DNA from: Acanthochlamys bracteata
Taxonomy: Eukaryota > Streptophyta > Magnoliopsida > Pandanales > Velloziaceae
Length of the DNA: 64,000 bases
Reading direction: 5' to 3'
Assembly (NCBI GenBank): GCA_019914995.1
Contig: CM034127.1
Location: 3,658,001 to 3,722,000 of the forward strand
The position numbers and the translations under genes were made by a program. Below the pieces are notes generated by a model. That model was given only the letters and a program-made list of their open reading frames with translations. It made no database searches and was not told where the DNA came from. Each line of letters starts with the position of its first letter. The stretch's first letter is position 1. Shown here in pieces: positions 1 to 12,841 of this stretch.

Positions 1-68
1 ATAGTGATGATGCCAGTACTGTTCTAGTCAAGCTTATTCTCCATTTCATTGAAGAGGTCATCTGATAA

Positions 69-1812
69 CTAAGCACCAAAAGAAGGACTTGCATTACTTG
101 GAAATAAATCCTCTGCGCCAACTGATGACAGAATCCCCTTGGATGATGATGGAGCGTTGCACTTTTTGCACTGCAATATAGCCAGCACTTATCAGAAAGA
201 GTAGTGAGAAAGTGGAATTAGAGGAACAATATTTGGCGAGCTCTGCATTCTTTCACTACTTTAGGTCATCATAAGGCGTGCACAAGAAGCTTTTGTGCTT
301 CTGAAAGTCTATGAGATGCAAAATGACCAACAGCCAAAAAAACCATTAGAAAAAAGGTCCAATGCTCAAAAGAGAGAATAATCATGAGCACATAGTTGAT
401 CTCACAGTAGAAGGATTATGTGAGCACAAAAATGACCATATGAAAGCTTGTTGACTTTAATATCACCTTCTAAGAAAAAAGGCCTAAGAACAGGCAAGCT
501 GACATATTAGTGATATGAGCTATAGTTATGTCAGATATCAAGATTAAATGATAATCAAAAACTCAAAGTCAAACACTCAGCAATCAGCATTTGCACCGCA
601 ATTTCTCGGTTTTATAATTTATATAATATACAATTTAATATTACTATGGAGTTTCCTACAAGTTGAGATATACAAAAGTGCATTATAAAAGCAAGAAAAA
701 TAAGGAGTCAGCATAGGGAAAAGAAAACAGCCAAATATAGTAAATAAGTCATGTAGAATCTTACATGCCCTCGTGACGAGTAGTTGTGAAATCCACAGTT
801 ACACATCCAGTCACCCTCACGCCATCCCTTTGGCGCAACTGGAGACTGGTACATGTTACCCAGAGACAAGAGACCACTATCACTGCCTTTATTGGAAGAC
901 CAGGAGGAACTAAAATTGGATTGAAGCTCGTAACTATCAGCAAGCTTTGCAGACCATCTAGGATTGTCTGTAAGAGACTGGTGAATACCAAAATGATTGG
1001 ACATTGCATAGTTCATCTTGAGTTCCTGCATCCTAGCAAAATAGTGTGCATAAATCGGTAACGTCCCAGGTAACGGGACTGCTGGCATTGCCACTTCTTC
1101 TTTTGGTTGTGCACACTTCTTGCACTTATCTCTCGATGCATAGTTGTTGTTACTGCAACCTGATACACATTACCACATACACCCAACCAGTAATGGAACA
1201 GTAAGTACCAAACCAGACGAGTTTACACATGAAACAAATAATATATTTATTTATGCATGATTAGTTGTCTATGTCACAATCTATAATAGGCTCATAATTT
1301 TGGCTAGCAATGCTACAGGGACAAATTCCCTTTACAGAAAAGAACATTACAGATTATTCAAACTGATTAACAAATCTATTAACCAAAAGAACCCATGTTT
1401 AGAAATTATGGACAAACTTTTGGTTTTTTTTTTTAACAAATCTACTCTGGTTTTAAAAGTTAACATTTCCTAACACTAACATCAACATAGACCATAACCA
1501 ACATTACTAAAACAATTCGTAATTCTTCAGAGGCACTGAATCGCATCCATAGGTCATCCATGAAGATCAAAATTCACAAACAACAGATTCAATTCTAAAA
1601 CAAAAAACAGGACTATAGGTGGATTTTTGAGAATTGGTAGGCTCACCGGAACAGATCCAGTCACCAACACGAGGCAACCACTTGGAGTTTTTAGGAGTTT
1701 TTACATCAACAAGAAGCCTGGGTTGTTTGCACCTGTTGCAGAAGGATCGAAACGCGTAGTTCAAGTTGAGACAACTCCCGCATTCCCAATCACCTTCTCT
1801 CCCTTCTACCAT
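69..1812 (-). CDS. RanBP2-type zinc-finger protein (three fingers)
   Basis: Three exons on the minus strand, 1812-1647, 1159-765 and 170-69, join in frame with GT-AG borders to give 220 residues. The protein carries three RanBP2-type zinc fingers. Finger 1 is near the N terminus (GDWECGSCLNLNYAFRSFC, then NRC). Finger 2 spans the first splice junction (GDWICSGCSNNNYASRDKC). Finger 3 spans the second (GDWMCNCGFHNYSSRGHC, then KKC). Such fingers bind single-stranded RNA or ubiquitin, and the W-x-C and N-Y-x-x-R residues typical of RNA-binding members are present. Finger 3 has only one residue between its first two cysteines instead of two to four. A low-complexity linker separates fingers 2 and 3. 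The start at 1812 gives the family-like MVEGREGDW. Family is confident; the cellular role is unknown. The short tail after finger 3 stops at 69-71. Confidence 0.88.
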
Positions 1813-2049
1813 TTTCTTTCTCTGATCAACAACAACTCCTTGTCTCCTCCTACGGTGAGATTACCGATCGAAAACGTTGCCCGCTGGAGAACGAGAAGAA
1901 GAACAAAATTGAAGTCGGCGGGTTTGTTTTTGTGTTGGGAACGTATTCGTTCTGGTTGAGGGGGATTACTGACAAAGCACGCACAATTTTGGGAGCGGGA
2001 GAGTATATTCGGTCGAGAGGCGGTGTGATAACTCTCGCGCACGGCCCAT

Positions 2050-4900
2050 TAACGTGTTTCAGCGCACGCGGATGGACTGGTTAGCAAACATTAAAGCGGC
2101 ACGTGCAAGTGACTACCTTGCTTTATCTCTATCTTCTTCTTTTCATACTTTCCGTTCCGTAATTTGAAATAAAATAATGATGTATTTATGCAAGTTTTTC
2201 TTTTCCTTGATGATGTATTAATGTAACTTAATTTTATGAATTTTTTAAAAGTTTTTTTAGAGTTAGTATTTAATTTGTAAAGTTCACCATAATGATAGTC
2301 ATAAATAAAATATAATAATTTATCGAGTTTAATTTAGTTTTTATAAATTAGCTATTTTTAAAATTAGAAAATATTTGACGGTGCTTAAAATAAAGAGTTA
2401 TTTTAGAATAGCATTTATTTTAAAATTTTTCCAAAAAAGTTTAATTTTTTTAACCTAAAAAAAATTATACATATAATGTTGTCAAACATACAATTCATAT
2501 GTACTTTTAATTTAAAAATATTATAAGCAAATTATTAAAAAATATGAAAATTTTTCTATAATAAAATATAGTTCCATAATTATTACCAACTACCTCCTTA
2601 ATAGCCTTATTTTAGATGTCTAGTTAAATTGGATAAACATATAATTGTGAAATAGTTTAAATATTTATCATATATTCTGCAATGTAGTTTTTGTTTATAT
2701 ATCAAAAAATTTTTACCAATAAAAGACAAATGTGAACCTCCAATTTTAAAAAATAATTATCATTTGTACAACAAATATATCAGCATAATGCTTATCAATT
2801 TATTAAACAAATTTGAATTAAATTATAATACAAATAGTTCAGTATACTTTAAATTAATTCTTGTTAAAGTATTTCGTAAGGTATATCTGGTGTAGATTTT
2901 TTAAGATGCTTAAAAATTATTAACATTTTAAGATATTCATCAACCTATTTTTTTATTATGTTTTTAAATTAATTTTAATTTAATAAGTATAAATTATTAG
3001 TCTTTTTGAAATATAATATGATATTTTTTATAGTAAGTTCTTTTAGATAAATTTAAACTTTTGTATCAATTTATTTTATTAATATGGTATCAAAGTAAAT
3101 TACATGTAAGATTTTAGTCCAATTAGCATTAAAGAGGTTGTATGTCTTGTCCAACCCTTCATGCTATGCGTGAGGTAGTATTAAATTATTATATTTCTGT
3201 TTGTCAAACTAAATATGTGTTGATATAAGTTTTGGCACCCTTTTTTATTGCTCTAAAATACTTAGGCTCAGTTAACATAAACATTAAAGTTAAGTTAGTG
3301 CATGTCGTGAAGGTTGTAGTAAGTGAAAAGATCTCATTCTGATTCAACCTTATTTGAACTTATATGATGAGGAAAACAAAGGTGGTTTCATCATTGTGAG
3401 TGCAATGTCTGATTCATGCGAGCATTGGCCAGACTCACACGTGTTACAATAGTTGCGTTTTAATTTTATTTCAAAGAATTTCGAGTGATGTATGTCTTTG
3501 TCTTGCACTATGCTTGCCGGCCGCAATATTGAATTAAGGAAGATAGCATTACTTAAAAGTTGATGACCTAAAGATAAAATGGTGACCCAATGATATTTCG
3601 CATAGATTATAGGCATGGTAAATTGTCTATGGTTGGGTTTAGTAAATGTAGAATTTTAAGTAAGCAAATACTTGATATATGGCACTATCGATCAGGTCAT
3701 CTCGTATCATATTTCGAGATCTCAGGATATAACTGATGAGAAGATTCAAATCTATAATATTTAAGAAGAAACTGAGTAACGTGTATCCGTAGAAGATTTG
3801 GTTATAAAGAAAGGCACACTTGTGCATAAAAGTATATCTCATAATTTATAATTTGGTTTTAGAAGGAAAGATAGTTAGTGCAAAATTATGAACTTAGTTG
3901 AGATAAATATGATTTTTTATAAGAAGTCTTGATAATCTTTTCTATAAGTAACATTAATTTTGTATCATGTGTGACAGTTATTTACCCAAAAAAATATATA
4001 ATATAATACAATAATATTAATAAACTCTTTTCTATACCCTTAAATATTTGAATCAAATAGTTTGTTAATATTAGAGCAGACCGTATGTGAGATTTTTGCC
4101 TCGTTTTAATATTTACAAAGAAAATTGTATGTCTAAAGAGCCTTAAAGCTATATATAAGAATAGTTGTTAGATTAATTCTACATTATCTATTTGCCAAGC
4201 TACAGAATATCGAGATAGATTTTAAGCACACCTCACTAATTTACTTTTAGTATTAGAGCCAACTTAGATTCAAACCACACTTATTTTAATTATTAAAATT
4301 GATTTTTCACTATGAAAAAAAAATACTATGCGTCTCCATGCATCAAACCAAAGAAACTTATGCGCACTGAAGCATGTTAACATATAATATATTAATAGAT
4401 CAATTGATTTATAAACAAGCATTACTAACATAAAATCATCGCAAATAAATCATCCAAATTTTAATAGTAGAATAGTTGTATCTAACAAAATAAGTACTTC
4501 CCGACGTGCCCACGTATGAGTTATAGTCACAGAACCTAAGCATTTGAAAACTATTATCATTTTATTTTGTAATGACAAGTTAAGATTAGGGTTATAGTGT
4601 TTCTCATACTTGCGAGTTTTCAGCTTATGGCTTTGAAAGTCCATAGAGCCCATTTGGCAGTGTTTTTGTTGAAAAATTTTAAATTGGCCTTTGTAATTGC
4701 ATTGAAGAGGAACATGTAGAAGGCCCCATAAGGCCCATTCATTACCTAGCTACCAGTCGCTATCTCACTAACATAGGAGATTGTGTTACTCCTAGTATAG
4801 CACTACTATAGCAGAGGAAAGTTCTGCTTTTTATTGTCTTCTGCAATCTCAGTAAGAAGAATTTGGGAAATGGCAAGAAGACTCATGCAAAGTTATTATC
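2050..4900. other. AT-rich intergenic DNA, no gene seen
   Basis: About 2.8 kb of very AT-rich sequence with frequent stops in all frames. Phrases such as 'tattagagc' near 4070 and 4250 and 'ggtatcaaag' near 3085 faintly recall the primer-binding region of plant LTR retrotransposons, but no LTR pair or coding domain is visible. I assign no gene here. Confidence 0.6.
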
Positions 4901-4930
4901 CGCAGAAGAGAAGTAATGCATCTGCTGTTG

Positions 4931-5403
4931 CTATTGTTGTGCTTTGAGCATTGTGATCTGGGCACGAGTCAATGCGAGTTGTTGCTGAGTTACATTGATG
5001 TCGTGCTGCAGTTGAGTGATGATTCCAGCAATCCCATGCACAGGGTACAACAACCTACAGAACGCCTCTACTGCAATGCAATCTGCTGCTATATATCGTT
5101 GTTCAACTGGTGCCTCCTGTTATTGAACAATCAGTTGATCATTAGAAATTCGCGATCAAATATGAAACAAAACGAAAGATTATTGCGTGCATATACCTCA
5201 AGCATTCTAGCCGCGTTGCTTGCACCGTAGACCTTATGCACCCAAAGAAACTTGTTATTGCCTTTACTATTAGTTTCAGAATCATTTGACGAAGGGAAGT
5301 ATGGAGACAGAATGCAGTCTTCTGTACATCTTCTTCTCAGGTGCTTGCATGCAGCGCACCTTCTTGAATTATTATTGAAATAGCCAGGGTATGGATTAGA
5401 CAT
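4931..5403 (-). CDS. LOB-domain (LBD) transcription factor, short
   Basis: Two exons, 5403-5197 and 5116-4931, are separated by an 80-bp GT-AG intron and encode 130 residues. The LOB domain fills most of the protein. The zinc-finger-like block has the class pattern C-x2-C-x6-C-x3-C (C16, C19, C26, C30). A GAS block follows ([15 protein letters not shown], residues 55-69). The segment from about 75 ends in a heptad-like run ([20 protein letters not shown]) matching the leucine-zipper-like part of class I LBDs. LBD proteins are plant-specific nuclear DNA-binding factors in organ-boundary and lateral-organ development. The ATG at 5403 is preferred because the longer open frame upstream begins only with TTG. 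The usual 'DPVYG' is replaced by YPVHG and almost no C-terminal tail follows, so this is a divergent, minimal LBD. The central intron position is typical of the family. Confidence 0.88.
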
Positions 5404-6162
5404 GAATACAAATTTGAACAAGATTATCAGAGAATGAACATCTTATTATTTATTTATGTTGAACTAATTATTAAGAAGGAGATGCAGAAAACGGAAAGGA
5501 ACTGTTAATGGCTGAAATTAGTTCATATTAAACAGTCCCTAAAGTAATTCTCTCCTTTTCATTTTTCTCCATTTTTAACTTGTTTCCTTGTCTCTCAACT
5601 TTATCTTTTTTCCTTGTTAAAATAATAATCAACTGTTCCCTTAAAAAAGAGATAACATTCTTTATTTCAACTAAAATAATCATAAAATTTGAAGTAAAAA
5701 AAAAAAGAAACAGCTGTTGTTGAGCTCTCACCGTCTCCGCTGTGCTCAGCTGTTTTCAATCTGGAAATTCTGATTAGAAAAGGAGACACCACCTAAATTA
5801 CGTATATTTCTTCAACGAAACTTCCCTCCTTTGTGAGTTCCAACCCAATCATCTAACGGAAACAAATTTTCTGAAACGTGGCAACATTTCAGTAGTTTAT
5901 AAAGTAGGACTCTCTTAAATCTCACCAAAATGATAGTAACGTCATGCCCGTGGGTCCAACTGAACCGTTACGTCTCTCGTCGACGCTGTTTGCTTCACTG
6001 TGCTTACTTAACTCATTCTCCAACACTAATTAAGAAGATTTCATTAGTCAAACTAACAACTCTAAACAAAAAATAATTTACGTATTTAATTCTCTAACAT
6101 AACTTCCCAAGCTAACTACAGATCTTTAGAGCTGTTCTTGTCTTGTTACCGGCGGGATTGCG
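5404..6162. other. Divergent upstream region of the LBD and GH9 genes
   Basis: These 760 bases separate two divergent starts (LBD leftward, endoglucanase rightward) and must hold both promoters and 5' UTRs. A run of A near 5699-5706 and pyrimidine-rich stretches are visible. I could not assign a specific element. Confidence 0.5.
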
Positions 6163-9100
6163 ATGGGTGCGAGGAACTATAGTCAGGGTTGTACAGGTTG
6201 GATCATAGTTGGAATTGTTGTTGCATTAGTTGTTACCGCTGCTGTTATTGCAGTCAAGAAGAAATCTTCTCACCATTCTAAGGCTCTTCCTGTACCTGGC
6301 CCTCCTGGCGCTGTCAATCCCAAGTACGCTGAAGCTCTTCGCGTTGCGCTCCAGTTCTTCCAAGTCCAAAAGTGTAACATTCTTTAGACTTAGAGCTTTT
6401 TAAAGTTTCTTTCTTTTTTCTTAGGGAGAAAAGATTGAATTTTAAGCTCAAACAAAATGTGATCATTGTTGTTGCTGGCTGATCTATCACCTTAAGCGTT
6501 CAAAATTCTTTCTTAATGAGGAAGACTTTGTTGAAACTTTTGGCAAATTTGATTTTTGTTGAAATTAAGTTTCTGCTTGATTTTGTTGGAAAAAATGTGA
6601 TCTTTATTGCTGCTGATCTGAGTTCGATTTGAATTTGAGCATAGCGGGGAAGTTGATCAACAACAATATTCCGTGGAGAGGAGATTCAGCGTTAGATGAT
6701 GGAAGCGAGGCAAAGATTGATCTTTCCAAGGGAATGTATGATGCTGGAGATCATATGAAGTTTGGATTCCCGATGGCATTCACTGCGACGGTGCTGTCGT
6801 GGGGTATACTGGAGTATGGGGATCAGATGGCGGCAGCAAAGCAACTTGATTTGGTACAGGATGCACTCAAGTGGATTACGGATTACTTCATCAATGCCCA
6901 TCCTTCGCCCAATGTGCTGTATATACAGGTGATTGCAGTATTCTGTTGTAGAGGATGTATGTTATTTGCTGCTACATTTTCCAGAAAGTCAATTATATAT
7001 GTTATTGGTATTTATTGTAGTAGGCTGGATCAAAGAGATGATTGACTGAGAAACTAAATATTTTATATGGTTGTGGTGGACCTAAGACACTGTTGAGATC
7101 CCTGATTTAGTTCCATTTCATTGGCTTTGGGATTTTGGTTATGTCATGAACCTGATCTTGTACGGAGCTTAACATTGGGCCCGCAACTGAGATATATTAA
7201 GCTCAATGCTTTAAAGCAATGCATTATCTCATGTAAAGGCTAGTTTCATATGCTTCAAAGCCGGTTGCTTGATTCTTATGCGTTTTCCCTTGATTGTGGT
7301 GAAAATTTGTTTGATGCATTGCATTTCAATTTCAATTTCAATTTGATGCATTGCATTACAAGGACTTCAGATTCTGTGACATGTGATCCCATGATGACAA
7401 ATGCTTTAATCAATCATAAATTCAGGAATTCTTCTTTGCTATGTTTGTGTTGATGGCTTGAATATGTGACATGAGTTTTAGGTGGGTGATCCTGATATAG
7501 ATCACAAGTGCTGGGATCGGCCAGAAACAATGACTGAGAAACGACCTCTCACAAAGATCGATACTATAACTCCTGGAACAGAAGTGGCTGCTGAAACAGC
7601 AGCAGCAATGGCTGCAGCTTCTATGGTGTTTAAGAAAGTCAACTCAACATACTCAGATGTGCTTCTTCAGCATGCAGAACAACTCTTCATGTTTGCTGAT
7701 CAGCACCGAGGTTCCTATAGTGTCAACTTTCCGCAGCTCCAGAAATACTACAACTCTACTGGTTATTTTGATGAGTTATTGTGGGCAGCTAGCTGGCTCT
7801 ATCATGCCACTGGGGACCAAACGTATCTTAGCTATGTTATGGTGCAGCATGGTAACTCTTTTGCAGACTGGGGAAGGCCTACTTGGTTCAGTTGGGATGA
7901 CAAACGTGCAGGCACGCAGGTACTTTCTATACTCAGGTGCATTGCATATTAGGTTCAGCATTACGCTTCACTTTCCTCTCTGTTTTATTGTACTATTTTT
8001 ATGGTGGCACCAAGTCATGTCCAAGACGTTTCTCTTTTTCTGTTTATACACAATATAATTTACTTCACTTCACTCCAGCTCATATCTTTTTTATTCTACT
8101 ATGAGAGGAAGGTGAAGTTTAGTATATTTTTCAAAATTAATTTAAACTCAAATAAACTGCCTGGGAAGCAATAAATGATAGAAACTCTTTTACAAAAATG
8201 TCAATGTTAAATCTGTTGTTAAAGGTGTGAGTATTGCTTGTGAACTGCATCTCTAATGACTGTCTAAGCATTTACACATATCCTTGCAGGTGCTCCTATC
8301 AAGAATTCAACTTTTTGGATCAAATCAGGTGTCAAATACAGAAAACAGGGGCCTCCAAATGTACAGAGAAACAGCAGATGCTGTCATGTGCAGTCTATTA
8401 CCACATTCTCCTACAGCTACATCTAGTAGAACAGATGGTACAAGGACGATTCCCACTTACATTGATTTGCTCGATTCAAAAACATGATCAAGTTGGTTTA
8501 ACTTTTTTCATATTCATTAGTTTTGTGTAAGTTGCTAGAATGCAAGCAAGATATTCCCAACCTTAAATGAGTTTGTGAGATGTATCTCACCTTGGGCCTT
8601 AGCATTTGAATTATCTGTTTAATGTTTGGACTATATCTGGAGGTGTTGATGCCATGCGATTTAAGTGGAGACACAATCAAGAGAATGATGTGGCTCCTTA
8701 GTTTTACCACTTCTTGCAAGTTGGGAAAGAAACGATAATTATGAAACCAAGACTTATATTATGTGCTCTTAATATTCATTGATCTGCATGCCATTGCTTT
8801 AAGTATATTGGTTTACTAAACCAAACTACTATACATTTAGTGTCATACTATCTTTGATAAGAAATCATGCAACTAGATACCTCAGTTTGTTTATTTATAT
8901 TTATTAGGTGGCTTAATATGGATTGATAAGTGGAATGCTCTTCAGCACCCTGTTGCTGCCTCCTTCCTCGCTGTGGTTTACAGTGATTATATGCTCACTT
9001 CACAAACAGCAGAATTGCATTGCAATGAGGAAAGCTTTACACCAATGGATCTTCGTAAATTTGCCATGTCTCAGGTGATGCATGCTCATAAGCTTGTGCA

Positions 9101-9608
9101 GAAATCACTGCATAAAATGATCTGCATTTCTTATAATCACCTCCTAAATAAAACGCTATTGCTCTTTCTTGGCCTGAGGAATGGTGTTTGAGAAATGTGC
9201 ATCTTAGAGAACATTTGCTACCATATCAACTAGATTACTTCAGTGTCTTACTTATATTTCACCTTTTGTTTTCTTTAGGCTGATTACATCTTGGGTGACA
9301 ACCCGATGAAGCTGAGTTACCTGGTCGGGTATGGAAGCAACTATCCACAGCAAGTGCACCACAGGGGAGCATCAATCCCTTCAGATGCAAAGACTGGATG
9401 CAAAGGCTTTCAGTGGCTCAGCTCCAAAGCACCAAACCCAAACATTGCAATGGGAGCCCTTGTAGGTGGTCCCTTTCAAAATGATTCATTCATAGACCTC
9501 CGCAATAATTCAATGCAGACTGAGCCAAGCACCTACAACAATGCTGTCCTTGTTGGTCTTCTCTCTGGCTTGGTCACAACATCATCGGTCCCCCTGGCCT
9601 TTGCATAA
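6163..9608 (+). CDS. Membrane-anchored GH9 endo-1,4-beta-glucanase (endoglucanase 10-like)
   Basis: Six exons (6163-6373, 6645-6928, 7482-7919, 8290-8437, 8908-9074, 9279-9608) join in frame to 525 residues. It hydrolyses internal beta-1,4-glucan bonds and is expected to act in the wall or at the membrane during cellulose or xyloglucan remodelling. A hydrophobic segment at about 13-31 followed by Lys-Lys-Lys and no cleavage-like site suggests a type II signal anchor. The catalytic module fills the rest. The base and nucleophile Asp pair is in YDAGDH (D103, D106). GH9 signature 1 is YLVGYGSNYPQQVHHR (430-445). Signature 2, with D489 and catalytic acid E498, runs from FIDLRNNSMQTEP. No carbohydrate-binding module follows. 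The length equals my recollection of Arabidopsis endoglucanase 10 (At1g75680). All catalytic residues are intact. Confidence 0.93.
7310..7357. repeat. 16-bp direct repeat flanking an ATTTCA run
   Basis: Inside intron 2 of the endoglucanase gene, TTTGATGCATTGCATT occurs at 7310-7325 and again at 7342-7357, with an ATTTCA hexamer run between them. It looks like slippage or a small duplication. No function is evident. Confidence 0.7.
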
Positions 9609-11193
9609 TTCATTTTACGATGGTTCAAGAGTAAAATATGGGCTTGCGAGATTTGGTGGGATTATCAAGATGGAGCGTGGTGGATGTACATTGTACATTG
9701 TGGCTAATATGACCTAGCTTGTAGCTATTTTCTTTCATCATTTTTTGGAGGGGGTTGTTTTGGCCTTTTGGGTTGGTTCCCTTGCAGCAATTTTTGATGC
9801 ACACGCAGAATTGCTTGTAATTGGCAATGCAGTAAAGATCATCTCTCAGTTATTTGAGATACTTGTACTGGTAACTCGAACTGTATTTAGTTACCGATGA
9901 AGTATAGTAGGAATACTAGAACAAGTTGCAAGTGTAGTAGATGAGCTGAGTCGCAGCAGATAGCTTGCCTATTTAAACAGTTGCATTTTCTATCAATGAT
10001 TACATACAAACTACAACAATCTTTCCTTTAAAGGTTCCAAAAGCATATTGTGTTTTTCTTTTTCCACGAATGTAAATCTAATTCTAGCTTCTGAAGGCAG
10101 ACAACAAGTTCCTTTTCCACTGGCATGATGCATATTAAATAAGGCACTGGTGTTCTAACTTTGTTACTATACAAGGCAAAAAATAACGGAACAATAATGC
10201 TTTCTTTTTCTTTCTTTGTTTCTTCTTCTTTCTCTCTTTTGCTTGGCTTCATCTCAAAGCAAAGCACCAACTAACAAGCAAAGCATGCAGTTGCATAACA
10301 CCTCTCATGATTTATGTTGGATAGTAACATCTAATCTTTGAATACTATTATACTGCAAGCAGCTCACACATCAAACTCAATCCAAGATCATGTGAATATG
10401 TGAGAGTTATCTATCTTGCTCTTAGTTCAAATCTTGCTAAAATTGGAGCGCCGCATGCATTTCGCTTAAAGTTGAACTTCCAGAACCAACACTCCAGTGC
10501 ATAAATCGATAATTATGAACATTAGCAATGAAAGAATCTAGGGACAACAGATCGACAGAAGCATGTGAAACAGGATTTTAACCAGCAAATCCAGGGTAAA
10601 AAACCAACAGCATGGATGGAGCCCTCTCTTCACATGCTTTGCTTTGTTTTGCTTCTCTTCTTCTCTCCTTTCAACTTTTCATGTATGCCACACTTATAGA
10701 GCAAGCAATTAAGGTTTCGAGTGGCATGCATTAACCAGAATTAAAACAATCACCACAGTTCGTATATGGATTGTAGGTTAGATGACCATAAACTTACTAG
10801 AAACGTCAAGGTATCTGTCTATGTTTCTCACAGATATTCAGAATAGGGAATTCAGAAAAAATTCATCGATTATCAGTCGTGGTTTATAGTCACGATTATC
10901 TAAATGTATATGAATTTGGAAGACAACATGTGTTTTGGAGTATGGCTTCAGGTTCCGTACATCGTTTAGATGAAGATAACAGTCTTTTACCATCATGCTC
11001 CAACCAGTTCGGCCATTCTTCGAACGTTCTGTTTTGGAAAGTTCAATTTTATTTCTTTCTAGTTTCGTGCCAATTCAGACGCGATCAATAACCATAGACC
11101 ACGCCAAATATTAATATCACAAAAAACATGCGAGATGGAAACCAACTCCATTAACGGGCAAGCCACTGTATGCATGATGACAGAATTTCCATA
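9609..11193. other. 3' flank of the GH9 gene and unassigned intergenic DNA
   Basis: The first 350 bases or so are probably the 3' UTR of the endoglucanase gene. Beyond that I see pyrimidine-rich stretches near 10200-10250 and 10650-10680 and a short inverted repeat (AAGCATGTGAA near 10564, its complement near 10631). No convincing coding frame or known RNA gene is visible. Confidence 0.5.
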
Positions 11194-11459
11194 TTAGGAG
11201 GCGTTTGGTATTGCTTATGAAATGAAACTTTTGTAAAATAAAAGGTATTTTTATTTTTTTTGAAAAACGAGCTCTATTTTTTTTATTTCTAAAAAAATAA
11301 TAAAAATATGCAATAAAAAGATCTCACTCTGTAGAATTTTTCTACACTTTCTAAATTTTTAAATAAATTTTTTATATATTTATAAAATATGTATTGAAAA
11401 ACGTGAAATGAAGAATTGAAAAGTTGGGTTGGAGGAAAGCAAAGCTAAACACCTCCTAA
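11194..11459. mobile_element. MITE, AT-rich family A, copy 1
   Basis: This 266-bp AT-rich element has clear terminal inverted repeats: it begins TTAGGAGGCGTTTGGTATTGC, minus the last base, and its end read in reverse complement is the near-identical TTAGGAGGTGTTTAGCTTTG. The interior contains GATCTCACTCTGTAGAATTT and TTTCTACACTTTCTAAATTT. The same interior recurs near 45058-45296 and 48653-48916, which defines a family in this genome. It has no coding capacity. I could not identify a clean target-site duplication, so the superfamily is unassigned. Confidence 0.75.
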
Positions 11460-11579
11460 ACTCGCCTTCAAACATTAACCCTTTTTTGGCAAAAGTCTTG
11501 GTGTGTATATTATGTTCAGTAACTTTATCCTAAAAGAAAAAACTAAATCTCATTAACAAGTTAAAAGGCATATTTATAT

Positions 11580-11820
11580 TGCAAGGAACCTCATTTTTTT
11601 TTCAAAATTTTAAGTTCTATACTTTATATATTTTGTTATTATTTGATTTTCACTTTCATTTCTAAATCAAAATTTAATTTTATTAAAATTTAATATTAAA
11701 TTTTACTTCATAATTTTTAGTTATTATTATAAAATTTATTTTTATTGAACTTTATTTTTAATAAATTTCACTTTTATAAAATTTATTTTATAAAATTTGC
11801 TTTCTTATAATTAAAGCACG
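11580..11820. mobile_element. AT-rich MITE-like element (second family, uncertain borders)
   Basis: A stretch rich in repeated phrases such as AAAATTTATTTT and AATTTCACTTTTATAAAATT resembles 41085-41375 in composition and wording. It is probably another non-autonomous element. Ends and target-site duplication are not clear. Confidence 0.4.
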
Positions 11821-12377
11821 CCGTAAGAGAAATTATTTAGGCTTAATTTTGCAAACAAAAATTCCTAGACTGAATCTGAATGTCTGATAGTGATCTGGAC
11901 AGTTCCTTTCTTCTTTATTTAAATCTGGACATGAACGTGGTCCGCACACTTAAGTCGTGCGAGCGCTATTGACACCCACGTACGACGCTGTGAATTACCA
12001 AGACACCGTTAAATCAAACAACCGCACCCTGCGGCTATTATCACTCCCCTTCATGATCTTATCATAATCTAACGGTAAATTTGCACCCGCACCGCTCGAG
12101 TAATTGTTTTTAGATTCTATCAAAGTAGGAATTATGATTATGGGGAAATTCAAAATAGAGAGAGAGAATTGAAGTTGGTTACTATCGCACGGTGAGCCCG
12201 TTTGCTATCTGCATCTTCTCCGATCAGGCGCCGGGTCACCGGAGAGATCCCAAGCGTTGATTCTTCTCCTTCAAAGAAATAAAATCCTATATTCTTTCTT
12301 TCTCGTTATCTTTCGGTTGGCGTGAGGAACAAGTTTAACAAGTTTCTTCCATTCCTTCTCTTTGATGAACGATTAAG

Positions 12378-12783
12378 GTATCATTTTCTTCTCTCGAGTT
12401 TTACTATTCTTAATTATTGTTTCTTCTAAATTTCTCAACATTTTGATTCGTTGTTTTTTTGTTGTAGTTGGTGTCAGATTTTCGGTAATTTCTCATTTTG
12501 TCTTTTTTTCCTGCCATTTTTAATGGTTAAGATTCAAAAAAGTGATTAGATTTGCATACCTTTTGGTTGATTAGGTTATTGTAATTTGCTTATACCTAGA
12601 TCAGTAATTGGTTGAATTACTATCTTTAGTTGGTTAATCATCCGTGCATGTAATGTGTTTGATTTAATGCTCCAATGATTGTTTAGCACATTTCAGTAAC
12701 TGAAATGATTTGTTATGGTTAGTTTCTATAAGCATGCAATGCGATTGATTAATCCAGGTTATTTCTGTTTGTGCTAATTTCAG
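12378..12783 (+). other. 5'-UTR intron of the HVA22-like gene (predicted)
   Basis: A donor-like AAG/GTATCA at about 12376 and an acceptor-like TTTCAG ending at 12783 lie upstream of the first coding ATG. Both sit in a sequence with the T-rich character of plant introns. A transcript would confirm it. Confidence 0.5.
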
Positions 12784-12841
12784 GTTGTTTGGGGAGTTAC
12801 AGACGAATTCTTTTTGTGTTGTACATGTAAAGTGATTCAGA

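Noticed and set aside
3080-4260. Faint LTR-retrotransposon wording
   Set aside because: Only short matches to primer-binding-like phrases; no LTR pair, no coding domain, and the DNA is AT-rich enough for chance.
5404-5421. Six extra N-terminal residues for the LBD protein
   Set aside because: They depend on a TTG start; the in-frame ATG at 5403 gives a normal LBD N terminus.
10555-10650. Possible MIRNA hairpin (AAGCATGTGAA inverted repeat)
   Set aside because: The perfect stem is only about 11 bases and the flanks pair poorly; no known plant miRNA sequence is recognisable.
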